Source of the DNA: Skermanella stibiiresistens SB22
GTDB lineage: Bacteria; Pseudomonadota; Alphaproteobacteria; Azospirillales; Azospirillaceae
DNA: 64,000 nt
Assembly (NCBI RefSeq): GCF_000576635.1
Contig: NZ_AVFL01000024.1
Span: 1-64,000, forward strand
Direction of reading: 5' to 3'
Of this stretch, positions 1 through 8,708 are shown one piece after another; within the stretch, counting starts at the first letter, position 1, and the number at the start of each line of letters is the position of its first letter. A program made the position numbers and the translations under genes. Under the pieces are notes generated by a model, which had not been told where the DNA came from, made no database searches, and saw only the letters and a program-made list of their open reading frames with translations.

Positions 1-1
1 C

Positions 2-718
2 GGCCGGCGCGCGGTCGGGCACGCGGCCGAGACGGGCGCCGACGATCCCTGGGCGCAGCACGCGGTCGCCCATGTGCTGGAGGCGCGTGGCGATCCCGCC
101 GGCGGGCTGGCTTTCCTCGAACCGCTTTCGGCTGGCTGGGACCGCTGCTCCAGCTTCATGTACACCCACAACTGGTGGCACGCCGCCCTGTTCCACCTGG
201 ACCTGGACGACCCGGCCGCGGCGCTGGCGCTGTACGACACCCGCGTCTGGGGTGTGCGCAAGACCTATGTGCAGGATCAGATAAACGCCGTCTCGCTGCT
301 GTCCCGGCTGGAACTGCGCGGGGTCGATGTCGGCGGGCGCTGGGCCGATGTGGCTGACCATGTCGGCCCCCGGGTCCACGACCGGCAGAACGGCTTCCTC
401 GACCTGCACTACCTCTACGCCCTGGCGCGGGCCGGGCGGGACGCCGCCGTCGCCGGGATGCTGGCGGCGCTCGATACCCCTTCGCCAGAGGTCCCAGGCG
501 CGAACCATCCGATCTGGCGCGAGGTCGCGGCGCCAGCATCCCACGCCCTGGCGGCCCACGCGCGCGGCCGGTACGCGGAAGCCGCCGCCCGGCTCGGTCC
601 CGTGCTGCCCCGGATGTTCCTGCTCGGCGGCAGCACCGCCCAGCAGACTTGGTTCCACCGCCTCCACGCGGATGCCAGCCGGCGGGCATCCGGCCGCGCG
701 TCGGGAGCTTGCGCGTGA
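2..718 (+). CDS. TTC38-like tetratricopeptide repeat protein (partial, 5' end outside window)
   Basis: The frame is open from the left window edge, so the N-terminus is missing. The visible ~238 residues carry two signatures of the TTC38 (TPR domain 38) family: a DPWAQHAVAHV stretch near residue 15 and THNWWHAALFHLDL near residue 57. The rest is alanine-rich helical repeat sequence, as expected for TPR solenoids. The molecular role of bacterial TTC38 homologues is not established. The stop overlaps the start of the next gene (GTGA, 715-718), so it belongs to the same operon as the lipoprotein hydrolase, DedA protein and ATP-grasp enzyme downstream. Confidence 0.8.
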   Translation, partial: GRRAVGHAAETGADDPWAQHAVAHVLEARGDPAGGLAFLEPLSAGWDRCSSFMYTHNWWHAALFHLDLDDPAAALALYDTRVWGVRKTYVQDQINAVSLLSRLELRGVDVGGRWADVADHVGPRVHDRQNGFLDLHYLYALARAGRDAAVAGMLAALDTPSPEVPGANHPIWREVAAPASHALAAHARGRYAEAAARLGPVLPRMFLLGGSTAQQTWFHRLHADASRRASGRASGACA

Positions 719-1560
719 GCGCCCGAAGCCTGTTCCGCACCGCTGGCGTTGTTCTGGTCGCCTTTGGCGTGTCCGGCTGCGGCGTGCCGGGACCGGCGAC
801 ACCGGCGGAGGCGATGGCGCCGCTGCGCCGGGACCTGTCCTTGCCGGCCAAGGGCGACCGGACGGAGGCCGTCACCGTCAGTTATCTGGTGGCCGGCGAT
901 CCGGTCGGGCCGCGCCTGATCCTGGTCCATGGCACGCCGGGTGCCGCGGAAGGTTGGGCCGACTTCCTGTCCGATCCGCCTCCAGGGTTGGAGGTCGTGG
1001 CGCTCGACCGTCCGGGCTTCGGCCTCAGCGGTCCGGAGGAGGGCGCCATGACGACGCTCGACGATCAGGCCAACGCGGTCGCGGCGCTGCTGCCTGAAAC
1101 CCGCCCCGCCATCCTGCTCGGTCATTCGTTGGGCGGCCCGATCGCGGCGCTCGCCGCCGCGCGCCATCCCGATCGGGTCGCGGCACTGATCCTACTGGCC
1201 GGCTCGCTCGATCCCGGTCTGGAGACCATCCATCCGCTCCAGCGGGTCGGCGCCTGGGCTCCCGTGCGTTCGATGCTGCCGCGTCCGATCCGCAACGCCA
1301 ACGCCGAACTGCTAGACCTCAAGCCCCAGTTGGAGGCCTTGCGGGCGGAGCTGCCGCTGATCCGCTGTCCCGTCCTGATCGTCCACGGCACGGACGACGA
1401 CCTCGTGCCCTTCTCCAACACCGCCTACGCGGCGGCGAACCTGACGGGAGCCTGCGCGGTCGAGACGACCGTGCTGGAGGGCGCCGACCATTTCCTGCCC
1501 TGGAACGCCGTGGCCGCCGTGCGCGCCGCGATCGCGCGTGCGGAGGAAATCCGATGCTGA
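715..1560 (+). CDS. Alpha/beta hydrolase, predicted lipoprotein
   Basis: A 281-residue alpha/beta-hydrolase-fold enzyme. The start is GTG at 715, overlapping the upstream stop; it gives a clean lipoprotein signal (hydrophobic core, then VSGC with Cys at residue 22) and a GGGAG about 10 bases upstream. Visible motifs are the oxyanion HGTPG, the nucleophile elbow GHSLGG, the acid loop HGTDDD and the catalytic His in GADHF. The substrate cannot be told from sequence; esterase, lipase or haloperoxidase-like activity is possible. It lies between the TPR gene and the DedA gene with overlaps on both sides, so co-expression is very likely and an envelope location is suggested. Confidence 0.85.
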   Translation: MSARSLFRTAGVVLVAFGVSGCGVPGPATPAEAMAPLRRDLSLPAKGDRTEAVTVSYLVAGDPVGPRLILVHGTPGAAEGWADFLSDPPPGLEVVALDRPGFGLSGPEEGAMTTLDDQANAVAALLPETRPAILLGHSLGGPIAALAAARHPDRVAALILLAGSLDPGLETIHPLQRVGAWAPVRSMLPRPIRNANAELLDLKPQLEALRAELPLIRCPVLIVHGTDDDLVPFSNTAYAAANLTGACAVETTVLEGADHFLPWNAVAAVRAAIARAEEIRC

Positions 1561-2180
1561 CGCCCGCGATCGATTGGCTGGGTTTCCTGGTGCTGTCGAT
1601 GGACCCGTGGCTGCTGGTGCCGGCGCTGGTCCTGATGACGTTCCTGCTGGAGGACGTCGCCATCGCCGCCGGCGTGGCGCTGGCGATCGACGGCACGCTC
1701 GGCTGGCCCGTGGCGTTCCTCGCGGTCGCCGGCGGCATCGCGCTCGGCGATCTCGGCCTCTACGGCTTGGGACATCTCGCGGTCGGGGTGCCGTCCTTGC
1801 GGCGGCGTCTCGCCGATGGACGGTTCGACCGCGCGAAGCTGGCGCTGGAGGATAGGCTGGTCGCCGCCGTGCTGGTCGCCCGCGTGGTGCCGGGCCTGCG
1901 GCTGGCGACCTACACGGCGGCGGGCTTCCTGGCGGTCCCGTTCGCCCGCTTCACGGCACTGGTCGTCGTGGCCGTCGCCGCCTGGACCGCCGGCCTGTTC
2001 TGGCTGACCTCCGCGCTGGGCCAAGCTCTCGGTGGCGCGCTGGAGCGCGCGCTGGGCCTCTCCCCGACGACCGCCGTCATCGTCGCGATCCTGGCGCTGG
2101 CGTTTCTCGCCACCCGCCTGCCACGCGTCGCGCGCGGCTTTCGATCCACCCATACCTTGAACACGGGGGTATCGCCATGA
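1554..2180 (+). CDS. DedA/VTT-family inner-membrane protein
   Basis: A 208-residue integral membrane protein. Hydrophobic segments alternate with short loops, and the central part (LEDVAIAAGVALA, GGIALGDLGLYGLGHLA, VARVVPGLRLATYTAAGF) matches the DedA/SNARE-associated (VTT) fold: an acidic residue in the first re-entrant helix and a conserved R-x-V-P-G-x-R motif. Members of this family move polyprenyl or other phospholipids across the membrane. ATG 1554 overlaps the hydrolase stop by 7 bases, and the stop overlaps the next ATG, so it is the third gene of a translationally coupled operon. Confidence 0.85.
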   Translation: MLTPAIDWLGFLVLSMDPWLLVPALVLMTFLLEDVAIAAGVALAIDGTLGWPVAFLAVAGGIALGDLGLYGLGHLAVGVPSLRRRLADGRFDRAKLALEDRLVAAVLVARVVPGLRLATYTAAGFLAVPFARFTALVVVAVAAWTAGLFWLTSALGQALGGALERALGLSPTTAVIVAILALAFLATRLPRVARGFRSTHTLNTGVSP

Positions 2181-3322
2181 CCATGCTCGCCGAACCACCC
2201 GCCAAGCTCGCCACCATTTGGCCGGTGCCGCACGCGGGAATGCCGCCGCTGGACACGGCCGGCGAACCGCTCAGCGCGTTCGAGTTCTGGTCGATGCGCC
2301 GGTTCTACTGGCCGGTGGCGCTTTACGCGCTCTGGCTGATGATCCGCCATCGCGGCGTCACCTTGCCGCTTTCGGCCAATCCCTCCTTTCCCGGTGGCGG
2401 TTTCGTCGGCGAGTCGAAATCGGAAATCCTTGGACTCGCCGTCAAATCGGCGCCCCGCCACGTGGCTCCCTTCATCGCCATCGACCGGCCGGCGCACCCT
2501 GAGGACGCGGTCGGAGAGGCGCTGGCGGCGGAGGCGGCGCTGAAGGCGGCAGGCCTGGACTTTCCCGTCGTCGCCAAGCCCGACCTGGGCTGCCGGGGGG
2601 CCGGCGTGAGGCTGGTGCGCGACCTGGGGCAGTTGGCGGCCTATCTGGAGGGTTTCCCCGCCGATGCCCGGCTGGTTCTCCAACGCCATATCGCCCACGA
2701 GGCGGAGGCTGGCGTCTTCTATGTCAGGCAGGCGGGCGAGGCCAAGGGCCGGATCGTCTCCCTGACGCTCAAATACTTTCCCTACGTCCACGGTGACGGG
2801 CGCCGGACGCTGCGCCAGCTGATCCTGGCGGACCCGAGGGCCGGCAAGCTGTCGCATCTCTACCTGCCGCGCCACGCCGACCGCCTCGACACGGTACCGG
2901 CGCCGGGGGAACCCGTCCGCCTCGCCTTCGCCGGCAGCCACAGTCGGGGCAGCATCTTCCGCGACGGCACCGCTCTGATCACGCCCGCGATGACCGACCG
3001 GTTCGACGCCATCGCCCAATCCATGCCGGAGTTCTGGTTCGGCCGCTTTGACATCCGCTTCGAGGATATTGGGCGTCTCCAGGCCGGCGAGGGCTTCACC
3101 ATCCTGGAGATCAACGGCGCCGGGGCGGAGATGACCCATGTCTGGGACCGCTCGACCCCCCTGGCGAAGGCGCGCCGCGACCTGATGGAGCAGTACCGCC
3201 TGCTGTTCACCATCGGCAGGGCCAACCGCGACCGCGGCCACCGGGGCCAGGGGATGCGCGACTTCATCCGCGCCTACCGGCGTGAGAAGGCGCTGACGCC
3301 GCTCTACCCGCCGACCCTGTGA
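2177..3322 (+). CDS. ATP-grasp domain protein (carboxylate-amine ligase type)
   Basis: A 381-residue protein with an ATP-grasp core. Visible features are the lysine-containing strand [16 protein letters not shown] (~residue 130), the ARLVLQRHI hinge (~165), the acidic RFDIRFEDI (~287) and the metal-binding end TILEINGAG (~310). ATP-grasp enzymes make amide, ester or peptide bonds through an acyl-phosphate. A specific substrate cannot be assigned. The coupling to a DedA protein and a lipoprotein hydrolase suggests an envelope or lipid-linked substrate, but that is inference. ATG 2177 overlaps the stop of the DedA gene. Confidence 0.8.
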   Translation: MTMLAEPPAKLATIWPVPHAGMPPLDTAGEPLSAFEFWSMRRFYWPVALYALWLMIRHRGVTLPLSANPSFPGGGFVGESKSEILGLAVKSAPRHVAPFIAIDRPAHPEDAVGEALAAEAALKAAGLDFPVVAKPDLGCRGAGVRLVRDLGQLAAYLEGFPADARLVLQRHIAHEAEAGVFYVRQAGEAKGRIVSLTLKYFPYVHGDGRRTLRQLILADPRAGKLSHLYLPRHADRLDTVPAPGEPVRLAFAGSHSRGSIFRDGTALITPAMTDRFDAIAQSMPEFWFGRFDIRFEDIGRLQAGEGFTILEINGAGAEMTHVWDRSTPLAKARRDLMEQYRLLFTIGRANRDRGHRGQGMRDFIRAYRREKALTPLYPPTL

Positions 3323-3371
3323 ATCCCCAATCTCCCGACCCACGATCCACGACCGCCCGGAGCGACCGCCC

Positions 3372-4961
3372 ATGAATCTCGCCGCCATCCTCACCAGCCC
3401 GCTCGCCCGCAAGGTTGCCGCCGGGGTCCTGGCCGCCTTGGTGGCGGTTCAGCTGATCCTGCTGCTGGTCTTCTACATCGGCCAGCGCTCGATCTTCCTC
3501 GGCAAGATCTCCGAGGAAGGCATCAACATCGTGCGGGCGCTGGACCGCCTGCTGCCCGACGGCGCCGACGCGGCCTCCGTCAAGGCCGCGGCCGAACGGG
3601 TGATCCGGGACAACCGGGTGGTCGGTCTGGTGCTGGTCCAGGGCGACGGGACGGTCCTGGCCCGCGTCGGCGACGCCCCCACCCTGGCCTATGGTCCGCG
3701 GCCGGCCGACCAGCTCAACGCGGAGGAAACCCGCTACGACATCGTCATCCCGGCCAGCGCCCTGTCTGGAAATCCGGGGCGGCGAGGGGAAGGGCTGGGC
3801 GCCGTCGCGCGCCTGACGACCGACGGCGGCGACGCCTTCGTCCAGGGCAATGTCTGGCGCAGGTTCCTGTCCGACATGGGGGTGGCGCTGGTCGGCGGCG
3901 TCGTCACCCTGATCGTTCTCTCCAACCTGGTGCTGGCGCCGCTGTCGCGCCTGCGTCAAAGCTTGCGCGCGGGAGAGGGTGACCTGCCGGTCGAACGTCG
4001 GGACGACATCGGCGATGTCGCCCGCGCCTTGGCCGAGTCCCGGGCGCGGGACGCCGAGGTCGAGCGGTCACGGGCCGACCGGCAGCGCGCCGAGCGGGAG
4101 GCGGAGGATGACCGGCGCGCCCGGCTGGCGCGGCTCGCCGACGAGGTCGAAGGCGGCGTCAGCGCGATCCTGAGCCAGCTGGAATCGGACTCGGTCCAGC
4201 TTGGGGTGGTCTCCGGCGTCATGGTCGACGCCTCGTCCCAGACCGGCGAACGGGCCGAGGCCGTCCGGTCGGCGTCGGAGGACGCCGCCGCCAATGTCGA
4301 GACGGTGGCCGCCGCGGCGGAGCAGCTGACCGCCGCCAGCCACGAGATCGCCCGCCAGGTGGCGACGAGTTCCGAGATCGCGAAGCACGCCAACGCGGAG
4401 GCCAAGCGGACCGACGCCACCGTGCGTGGCCTGCAGGACGCCGCCTCGCGGATCGGCGACGTCGTGAACCTGATCCAGGAGATCGCGGCGCAGACAAACC
4501 TGCTGGCGCTCAACGCCACCATCGAGGCGGCCCGCGCCGGCGATGCCGGCAAGGGGTTCGCGGTGGTGGCGGGCGAGGTCAAGTCCCTCGCCGGTCAGAC
4601 GGCGCGGGCGACCGAGGATATCTCCGCCCAAGTCACCGGCATCCGCGCCGCCAGCGAGGCGGCCGCCGGTGCCATCGGCGGCATCTCCACCACGGTGACC
4701 CGGATCGACGAGATCGCCGCCGGCATCGCCGCCTCGGTCGAGCGGCAGGGGGCGGCCACCGCCGAGATCACCCGCAACGTCGTCCAGGCGGCGGCCTCGA
4801 CCCGCGGCGTCACCGGCCACGCCGTCGGCATGGCGGAAGCCGCGTCCGACACCAGCCGGGCCGCCGGCGATGTCCGCGTCGTCGGCGTGCGGCTGACCGC
4901 CAGCACCGCCGACCTGCGGGGTGCCGTGTCCCGGCTGGTCCGCCAGATCAGGGAAGGGTGA
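3372..4961 (+). CDS. Methyl-accepting chemotaxis protein
   Basis: A 529-residue transmembrane chemoreceptor. TM1 lies near residues 13-37, followed by a ~130-residue periplasmic part. TM2 lies near 172-193, followed by a HAMP linker (LAPLSRL ... [10 protein letters not shown]). The C-terminal half is the coiled-coil MCP signalling domain with the CheA/CheW-binding hairpin tip ([20 protein letters not shown], then [15 protein letters not shown]). No CheR-binding pentapeptide is seen at the C-terminus. The ligand is unknown. The gene starts 49 bases after the ATP-grasp gene in the same direction and may be co-transcribed with it. Confidence 0.92.
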   Translation: MNLAAILTSPLARKVAAGVLAALVAVQLILLLVFYIGQRSIFLGKISEEGINIVRALDRLLPDGADAASVKAAAERVIRDNRVVGLVLVQGDGTVLARVGDAPTLAYGPRPADQLNAEETRYDIVIPASALSGNPGRRGEGLGAVARLTTDGGDAFVQGNVWRRFLSDMGVALVGGVVTLIVLSNLVLAPLSRLRQSLRAGEGDLPVERRDDIGDVARALAESRARDAEVERSRADRQRAEREAEDDRRARLARLADEVEGGVSAILSQLESDSVQLGVVSGVMVDASSQTGERAEAVRSASEDAAANVETVAAAAEQLTAASHEIARQVATSSEIAKHANAEAKRTDATVRGLQDAASRIGDVVNLIQEIAAQTNLLALNATIEAARAGDAGKGFAVVAGEVKSLAGQTARATEDISAQVTGIRAASEAAAGAIGGISTTVTRIDEIAAGIAASVERQGAATAEITRNVVQAAASTRGVTGHAVGMAEAASDTSRAAGDVRVVGVRLTASTADLRGAVSRLVRQIREG

Positions 4962-5979
4962 GCCCAGGGATAAGCCGGAGGGGAAAGTCGGGAAGGCGGC
5001 TAGTGCGGTTCCGCGTCAGACGGCATATCTCGAGTGTTTTATGGAGTTTGCGCATTCTCGTGGAGGGGAGTGGTCGAGGGTGGAGGCGATGGCCGCCCAA
5101 AGATCCTCGACGGATCTGGCGGCGATGCCTCGCGGGATGGTTTTGAGCTTGGCGAAGACCTGCTCGATGGGATCGGGACCTGTCGCTCACCAGCAGCCAA
5201 TTCGCCGGCCTTGTCCCCTGCGCCAGGGCGGCCGGCCAACGCGGCAGCTCGGCCTCTTCCGAGCCGTACATCGCGTGCGCGCTGCCCGCCCCTTCAACTC
5301 CGCCAGTGCGGCGGATAAGCAGCGTCGTAGCCCCGCATGGCTCGATCCGCGACAGCCACGCGCCCAATGCTGGCAGACGCGCGCCTAGGTCTTCGAGGCC
5401 AAGAGCCATCTCGATAGCTTCCGGACGCGCTCCCACCCGTCGCAGCATCTGGATGTTCGGCAGCGCGACGATATCCGCCGCGGTGAGATCGTCACCCGCC
5501 AGATAAGGCACTACCGACAGCGCCTGCTCCATCCAGCCAAGCGCGTCATACGCCCGGGCAGCGGACACGCGCATGGCCTCTGGATCGTCTTTCGCATGAC
5601 CGCGCAACAGCGGGCGGACAATCTCCACATCAAACAGATCGCGAGTGTAGTTCTCGAACTCGCTCACGCGCTGCCAGATGCGGCCGTGCTCCCGCGCCGT
5701 TTGGCCGAACAGCGGTACGGCGGGATGGGCGCGATCCAGGAAGGCGATGATCGCCACGGATTCGTGGAGCGCGCCGTTGCCCGTCTTCAGCACCGGCACC
5801 TTGCCGCGCGGATTGAGATGGAGAAATGCGAGTGAGCGTTCCGCCAACTGGGCCGAGTCCATACGGCGGGACGCATATGGCACGCCCTTGTATTCAAGCG
5901 CCAGTTGCACCCGCCAAGCGTAGGGGCTGCCGCTGACCCAGAAGAGTTCGTAATCCACCACCGACCCTTCCGCGCTCAT
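4948..5979 (-). CDS. Glutathione S-transferase with C-terminus replaced by IS sequence
   Basis: Residues 1 to about 230 are a normal cytosolic glutathione S-transferase. The thioredoxin-like N-domain has [17 protein letters not shown], a cis-proline loop GKVPVL and the glutathione gamma-glutamyl contact ESVAI; an all-helical C-domain follows. From about residue 268 the frame runs out of phase through the IS630 remnant and stops only at 4948, giving 343 residues instead of the usual 200-240. The gene therefore probably lost its own stop when the insertion sequence inserted or decayed. ATG 5979 overlaps the stop of the upstream GST gene by four bases (ATGA), so the two form one operon. Confidence 0.8.
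   Translation of the reverse strand: MSAEGSVVDYELFWVSGSPYAWRVQLALEYKGVPYASRRMDSAQLAERSLAFLHLNPRGKVPVLKTGNGALHESVAIIAFLDRAHPAVPLFGQTAREHGRIWQRVSEFENYTRDLFDVEIVRPLLRGHAKDDPEAMRVSAARAYDALGWMEQALSVVPYLAGDDLTAADIVALPNIQMLRRVGARPEAIEMALGLEDLGARLPALGAWLSRIEPCGATTLLIRRTGGVEGAGSAHAMYGSEEAELPRWPAALAQGTRPANWLLVSDRSRSHRAGLRQAQNHPARHRRQIRRGSLGGHRLHPRPLPSTRMRKLHKTLEICRLTRNRTSRLPDFPLRLIPGLTLP
5016..5176 (-). pseudogene. IS630-type transposase remnant (C-terminal end)
   Basis: Reading the minus strand from 5176 to the TGA at 5016-5018 gives about 52 residues beginning [16 protein letters not shown], continuing [15 protein letters not shown] and ending [13 protein letters not shown]. This is the C-terminal tail of IS630-family transposases (N/D-P-I-E-x-x-F-x-K-L-K, then the EC-x-N-x-x-x-H-x-x-Y end). 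The catalytic core is absent. The element edge is probably near 4999-5002, where a TA dinucleotide precedes GTGCGGTTCCGC; IS630 elements target TA. The left break at ~5176 lies inside the reading frame of the glutathione S-transferase gene on the same strand, in a different phase. Confidence 0.8.
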
Positions 5980-6644
5980 AGCATGATCCCCGCGCCAGCC
6001 AGCGCGCTGTCGATACGGTCATCCACCTCCTGCTTCGTTTCCGCCCAGGCCGGCACGGTGTCGAGCAGCCGCTGTTGCCATGCGACAAGGTTCGGGAACT
6101 CCGAGAACGGCACCTTGGTACGAGCGTTCTGCGAAAAGGGCGCTGCGATATCGATGTCTGCGAGTGTCAGATGATCACCAACGATGAACCGATGCTCCGC
6201 CAGGTGAGCGTCAAGCACGGCGGCCGCGGCCCGGATCTTGTCGGCCGCCAACTGGACGATGCTGTTATCCTCCGGTTGACCCATGAAGCGCTTCGCGATC
6301 CGTTCATCGAACGTGAGCGTCGCGAATATCCGCCACTGCTCACCCGACCAGAACATCCACTGCAATATCTGGTAACGTTCAGCAGGCGAGGTGCTGAGCA
6401 GGTCCGAGCCGACTTTCTCGGCTAAGTAAATGTTGATCGCCGACGCCTCGTAGAGAACGACATCACCGTCCACCATCACAGGCGTCAGCCCATGGGGATT
6501 GAGCTTCAGGAATTCGGGCGTATGGCTCTCGCCTTTGAAAAGATCGATGTTCACACGCTCGATCTCGATGCCCATGATCGCTGCCGCGGACGTGACGCGA
6601 CGCCGGCTACCAGACCCGGGATCGCCGTAAACCTTGATTGCCAT
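5976..6644 (-). CDS. Glutathione S-transferase
   Basis: A 222-residue glutathione S-transferase of normal length. The N-domain starts [15 protein letters not shown], has the cis-proline loop NPHGLTPVMVDG and the glutathione contact YEASAINIYLA. The C-domain contains the HFIVGDHLTLADIDIAAPF helix-capping motif of the family. It likely conjugates glutathione to electrophiles or works in a catabolic or stress role; the substrate is unknown. It is the first gene of a two-GST operon. The LysR gene at 7247 points the other way with a DUF427 gene between, as expected for a locally controlled detoxification cassette. Confidence 0.9.
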   Translation of the reverse strand: MAIKVYGDPGSGSRRRVTSAAAIMGIEIERVNIDLFKGESHTPEFLKLNPHGLTPVMVDGDVVLYEASAINIYLAEKVGSDLLSTSPAERYQILQWMFWSGEQWRIFATLTFDERIAKRFMGQPEDNSIVQLAADKIRAAAAVLDAHLAEHRFIVGDHLTLADIDIAAPFSQNARTKVPFSEFPNLVAWQQRLLDTVPAWAETKQEVDDRIDSALAGAGIML

Positions 6645-6788
6645 AACTATTCCTTCCAGTTCGTGGCCCGTGAACGGGCGGTCGACTAACGTTTCTCATA
6701 TTCTTATCTCGAACGATATTGACGGGTCTTGAATACCATCTATTCTTATTTGGAATGAATCGGGTGTTGTGCGCGTGGTGGGTTGTGG

Positions 6789-7145
6789 CTAGTCAGCAAG
6801 TTCGATCGCCACCCTGTCCGGATGAGAAGCGAGGTAGCCGGCGATCTCGCCGACCGCTTCGAAGGGCGTCTCGTAGTTCCACACACTGTTAAGCCCAGGC
6901 TCGCCGAGGGCCGGTATGCCGTAGTAGTTTGCTTCGCCTTTGTACGGGCAATAGGTGGTGTATTGCGGTCGCTCCAGTAGCGACATGTCGATGTCTTGAG
7001 GTGGCATATACTGAACAGGCGGATAAGACGCCTCCGAAAGCGTCAGGGCGGCCCGTGTTCTTGCAATATCAAGCCGTCCTTTTGTGACGTCGACCATCGA
7101 CGAACATTTAGTGATCGTGATCGGATGACTTGCGTCGGGAGTCAA
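6789..7145 (-). CDS. DUF427 family protein (5' end possibly frameshifted)
   Basis: A 118-residue protein of the DUF427 family, recognised by HPITIT near the N-terminus, the central YPPVQYMPPQDIDMSLLE, then TTYCPYKGEANYY and the C-terminal DRVAIELAD. The in-frame start visible is only a TTG at 7145 without a ribosome site. A much better start, ATG at 7160-7162 preceded by AAAGGA, lies in another frame and would join it if the AAAATTTT run had one more base. This suggests either a start-proximal frameshift or a base-call error. The biochemical function of DUF427 is not established. Confidence 0.8.
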   Translation of the reverse strand: MTPDASHPITITKCSSMVDVTKGRLDIARTRAALTLSEASYPPVQYMPPQDIDMSLLERPQYTTYCPYKGEANYYGIPALGEPGLNSVWNYETPFEAVGEIAGYLASHPDRVAIELAD

Positions 7146-7246
7146 AATTTTGCGGTCGCCATAAGGTGTCCTTTCAACCGCGAAACTACGTCAATCAAGC
7201 AGCCAGGAAAGATTGGAAACCGTTATGCCTACTACTCTCCCGCGGA

Positions 7247-8167
7247 ATGCGAGCGGTGGATAAGCTGGACGCGATGCGGATGTTCGTGCGCGTCGTCGAA
7301 AGCGGAAGCTTCTCGCAGGCGGCACGGGATCTGAACGTCAGTCAGCCAACCGTCAGCAAACAGCTCGCCGCGCTCGAAGCGCGGCTCGGGACGCAACTCG
7401 TTGCGAGAAACTCCCGGGCCCTTGCCGTGACGCCAACAGGACAGGACTATTACGAGGCCACCGTCCGTATCCTACAGGATCTCGACGTCGTTGAGGAAAG
7501 ACTGCTTGAAGGGCAGTCGGTGCCTTCAGGGTTGGTCCGCGTGACCCTCTCGCCGGCCTTCGGGAGGATGTTCGTCATTCCCCGGCTACCCGATTTCAGG
7601 AACTGTTTCCCCGACGTGGCGATCGAAATGGAAGTCTCCGGGCGACACGTGGACCTTATCGAGGAAGGGATAGACGTCGCGATCCGTATCGGTCGGCTTT
7701 CCGATTCAGCACTTATTGCCCGGCGCATTGGCGACATGCGGATGATAACCCTGGCCTCCGCCGGCTATCTTGCCCAACACGGTACGCCGCAAACGTTGGA
7801 CGAACTGCGCACCCACCAGCGTATCAGCTATGTTTACCAGAGCGATGTCATAGGGTGGGGCTTCCAGGTGGACGGTCGGCAAGTCACGATCGGCGGCGCG
7901 GGAGCGTTCCGCACAAATGACGCCGAGCATGTGCGCGGCGCAGTCCTCGCGGGCCTCGGCATTGCCCATCATGCGAGTTGGTTATTCACGGATGTGCTGG
8001 CCTCCGGCGAAGTTGTGCGAATTTTAGATCAGCACGCGCCGCCGCTCTTTCCAATCAACGCAGTTACCGCCGCCGGACGGCGCATGCCCTCCCGAGTGCG
8101 GCAATTCGTCGATTTCCTCGCTGCGATTTGCGCCGAGGAGCCGGAATTAAAGGTCGGCGACGGCTAG
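7247..8167 (+). CDS. LysR-family transcriptional regulator
   Basis: A 306-residue LysR-type regulator. The N-terminal winged helix-turn-helix covers roughly residues 5-65 ([20 protein letters not shown] as recognition region), followed by the linker helix and a two-lobed effector domain (~90-300). The family head M-x-x-F-V-R-V-V-E places the start at ATG 7247 or GTG 7256. It is divergent from DUF427 and the two GST genes, the usual arrangement for a LysR protein that controls its neighbours. The stop at 8165-8167 abuts the end of an IS701-type remnant, so the native 3' flank has been lost. Confidence 0.9.
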   Translation: MRAVDKLDAMRMFVRVVESGSFSQAARDLNVSQPTVSKQLAALEARLGTQLVARNSRALAVTPTGQDYYEATVRILQDLDVVEERLLEGQSVPSGLVRVTLSPAFGRMFVIPRLPDFRNCFPDVAIEMEVSGRHVDLIEEGIDVAIRIGRLSDSALIARRIGDMRMITLASAGYLAQHGTPQTLDELRTHQRISYVYQSDVIGWGFQVDGRQVTIGGAGAFRTNDAEHVRGAVLAGLGIAHHASWLFTDVLASGEVVRILDQHAPPLFPINAVTAAGRRMPSRVRQFVDFLAAICAEEPELKVGDG

Positions 8168-8669
8168 CGAGAACGGTGTTCGGATCGTATGGGTTCCGGG
8201 CGACGAGTCGATGAAGCAGGCGGCGCGCTTCGGGCACGGTCAGGGGCGGAAGGTCGGCCGCCAGATCGGCGGGGTCCTTTCCCCCCGATTGCCGCCTTGC
8301 GCGGGACGGTGAGAAAGGCGAAGCCCAGCAGGGCCAAGGTGATGTGCCGGGGCCGGCCGGTCCAGGAGCGGACCTCGTACTGGTCGAGCCCAACCTCCCG
8401 CTTGGCCATCTCGAAACTGCTTTCGATGCTCCAGCGCGCAGGTCGTCGCGCACGGCTTCGGCGTCCCAGCGCATGCGCCACAGGAAATCCCGAACGCCGT
8501 CGGGACTGGCGTCACCAGCGGCCCCAGCCAGATACCGCCGCACCCGGTCCCGAGCCTCGGTGCGGCATAACCGGCGACCGATACGCTCCACAACAGCGTC
8601 CAAATCATCCGACCAACTCGCCACTTCCGTTGCTGTCGTCAACCATACCTCCCGCAACTGGGAAGGCAT
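8164..8669 (-). pseudogene. IS701-type transposase remnant (core deleted, frameshifted)
   Basis: The minus strand from 8669 encodes an N-terminal transposase piece ([20 protein letters not shown], then AVRDDLRA). It then jumps, in another frame, to a C-terminal piece ([40 protein letters not shown]) and shifts back for [14 protein letters not shown] and NTVLAS. These are the two ends of IS701-type transposases, which are normally ~400 residues. The DDE catalytic core between them is missing and at least two frame changes are present, so this is a dead remnant. It fills the whole gap between the LysR gene and the ABC ATPase. Confidence 0.85.
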
Positions 8670-8708
8670 ATTCAACAGACTGCCAACCTAATTATCCCGG
8701 CTGTAGTA

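Noticed and set aside
156-875. Long leftward frame opposite the TPR and hydrolase genes
   Set aside because: It is an antisense shadow typical of high-GC DNA, rich in Arg, Gly and Pro with no domain.
1910-3412. 500-codon leftward frame opposite the ATP-grasp gene
   Set aside because: The sense strand carries a clear ATP-grasp protein with overlaps to its neighbours; the antisense product is low-complexity.
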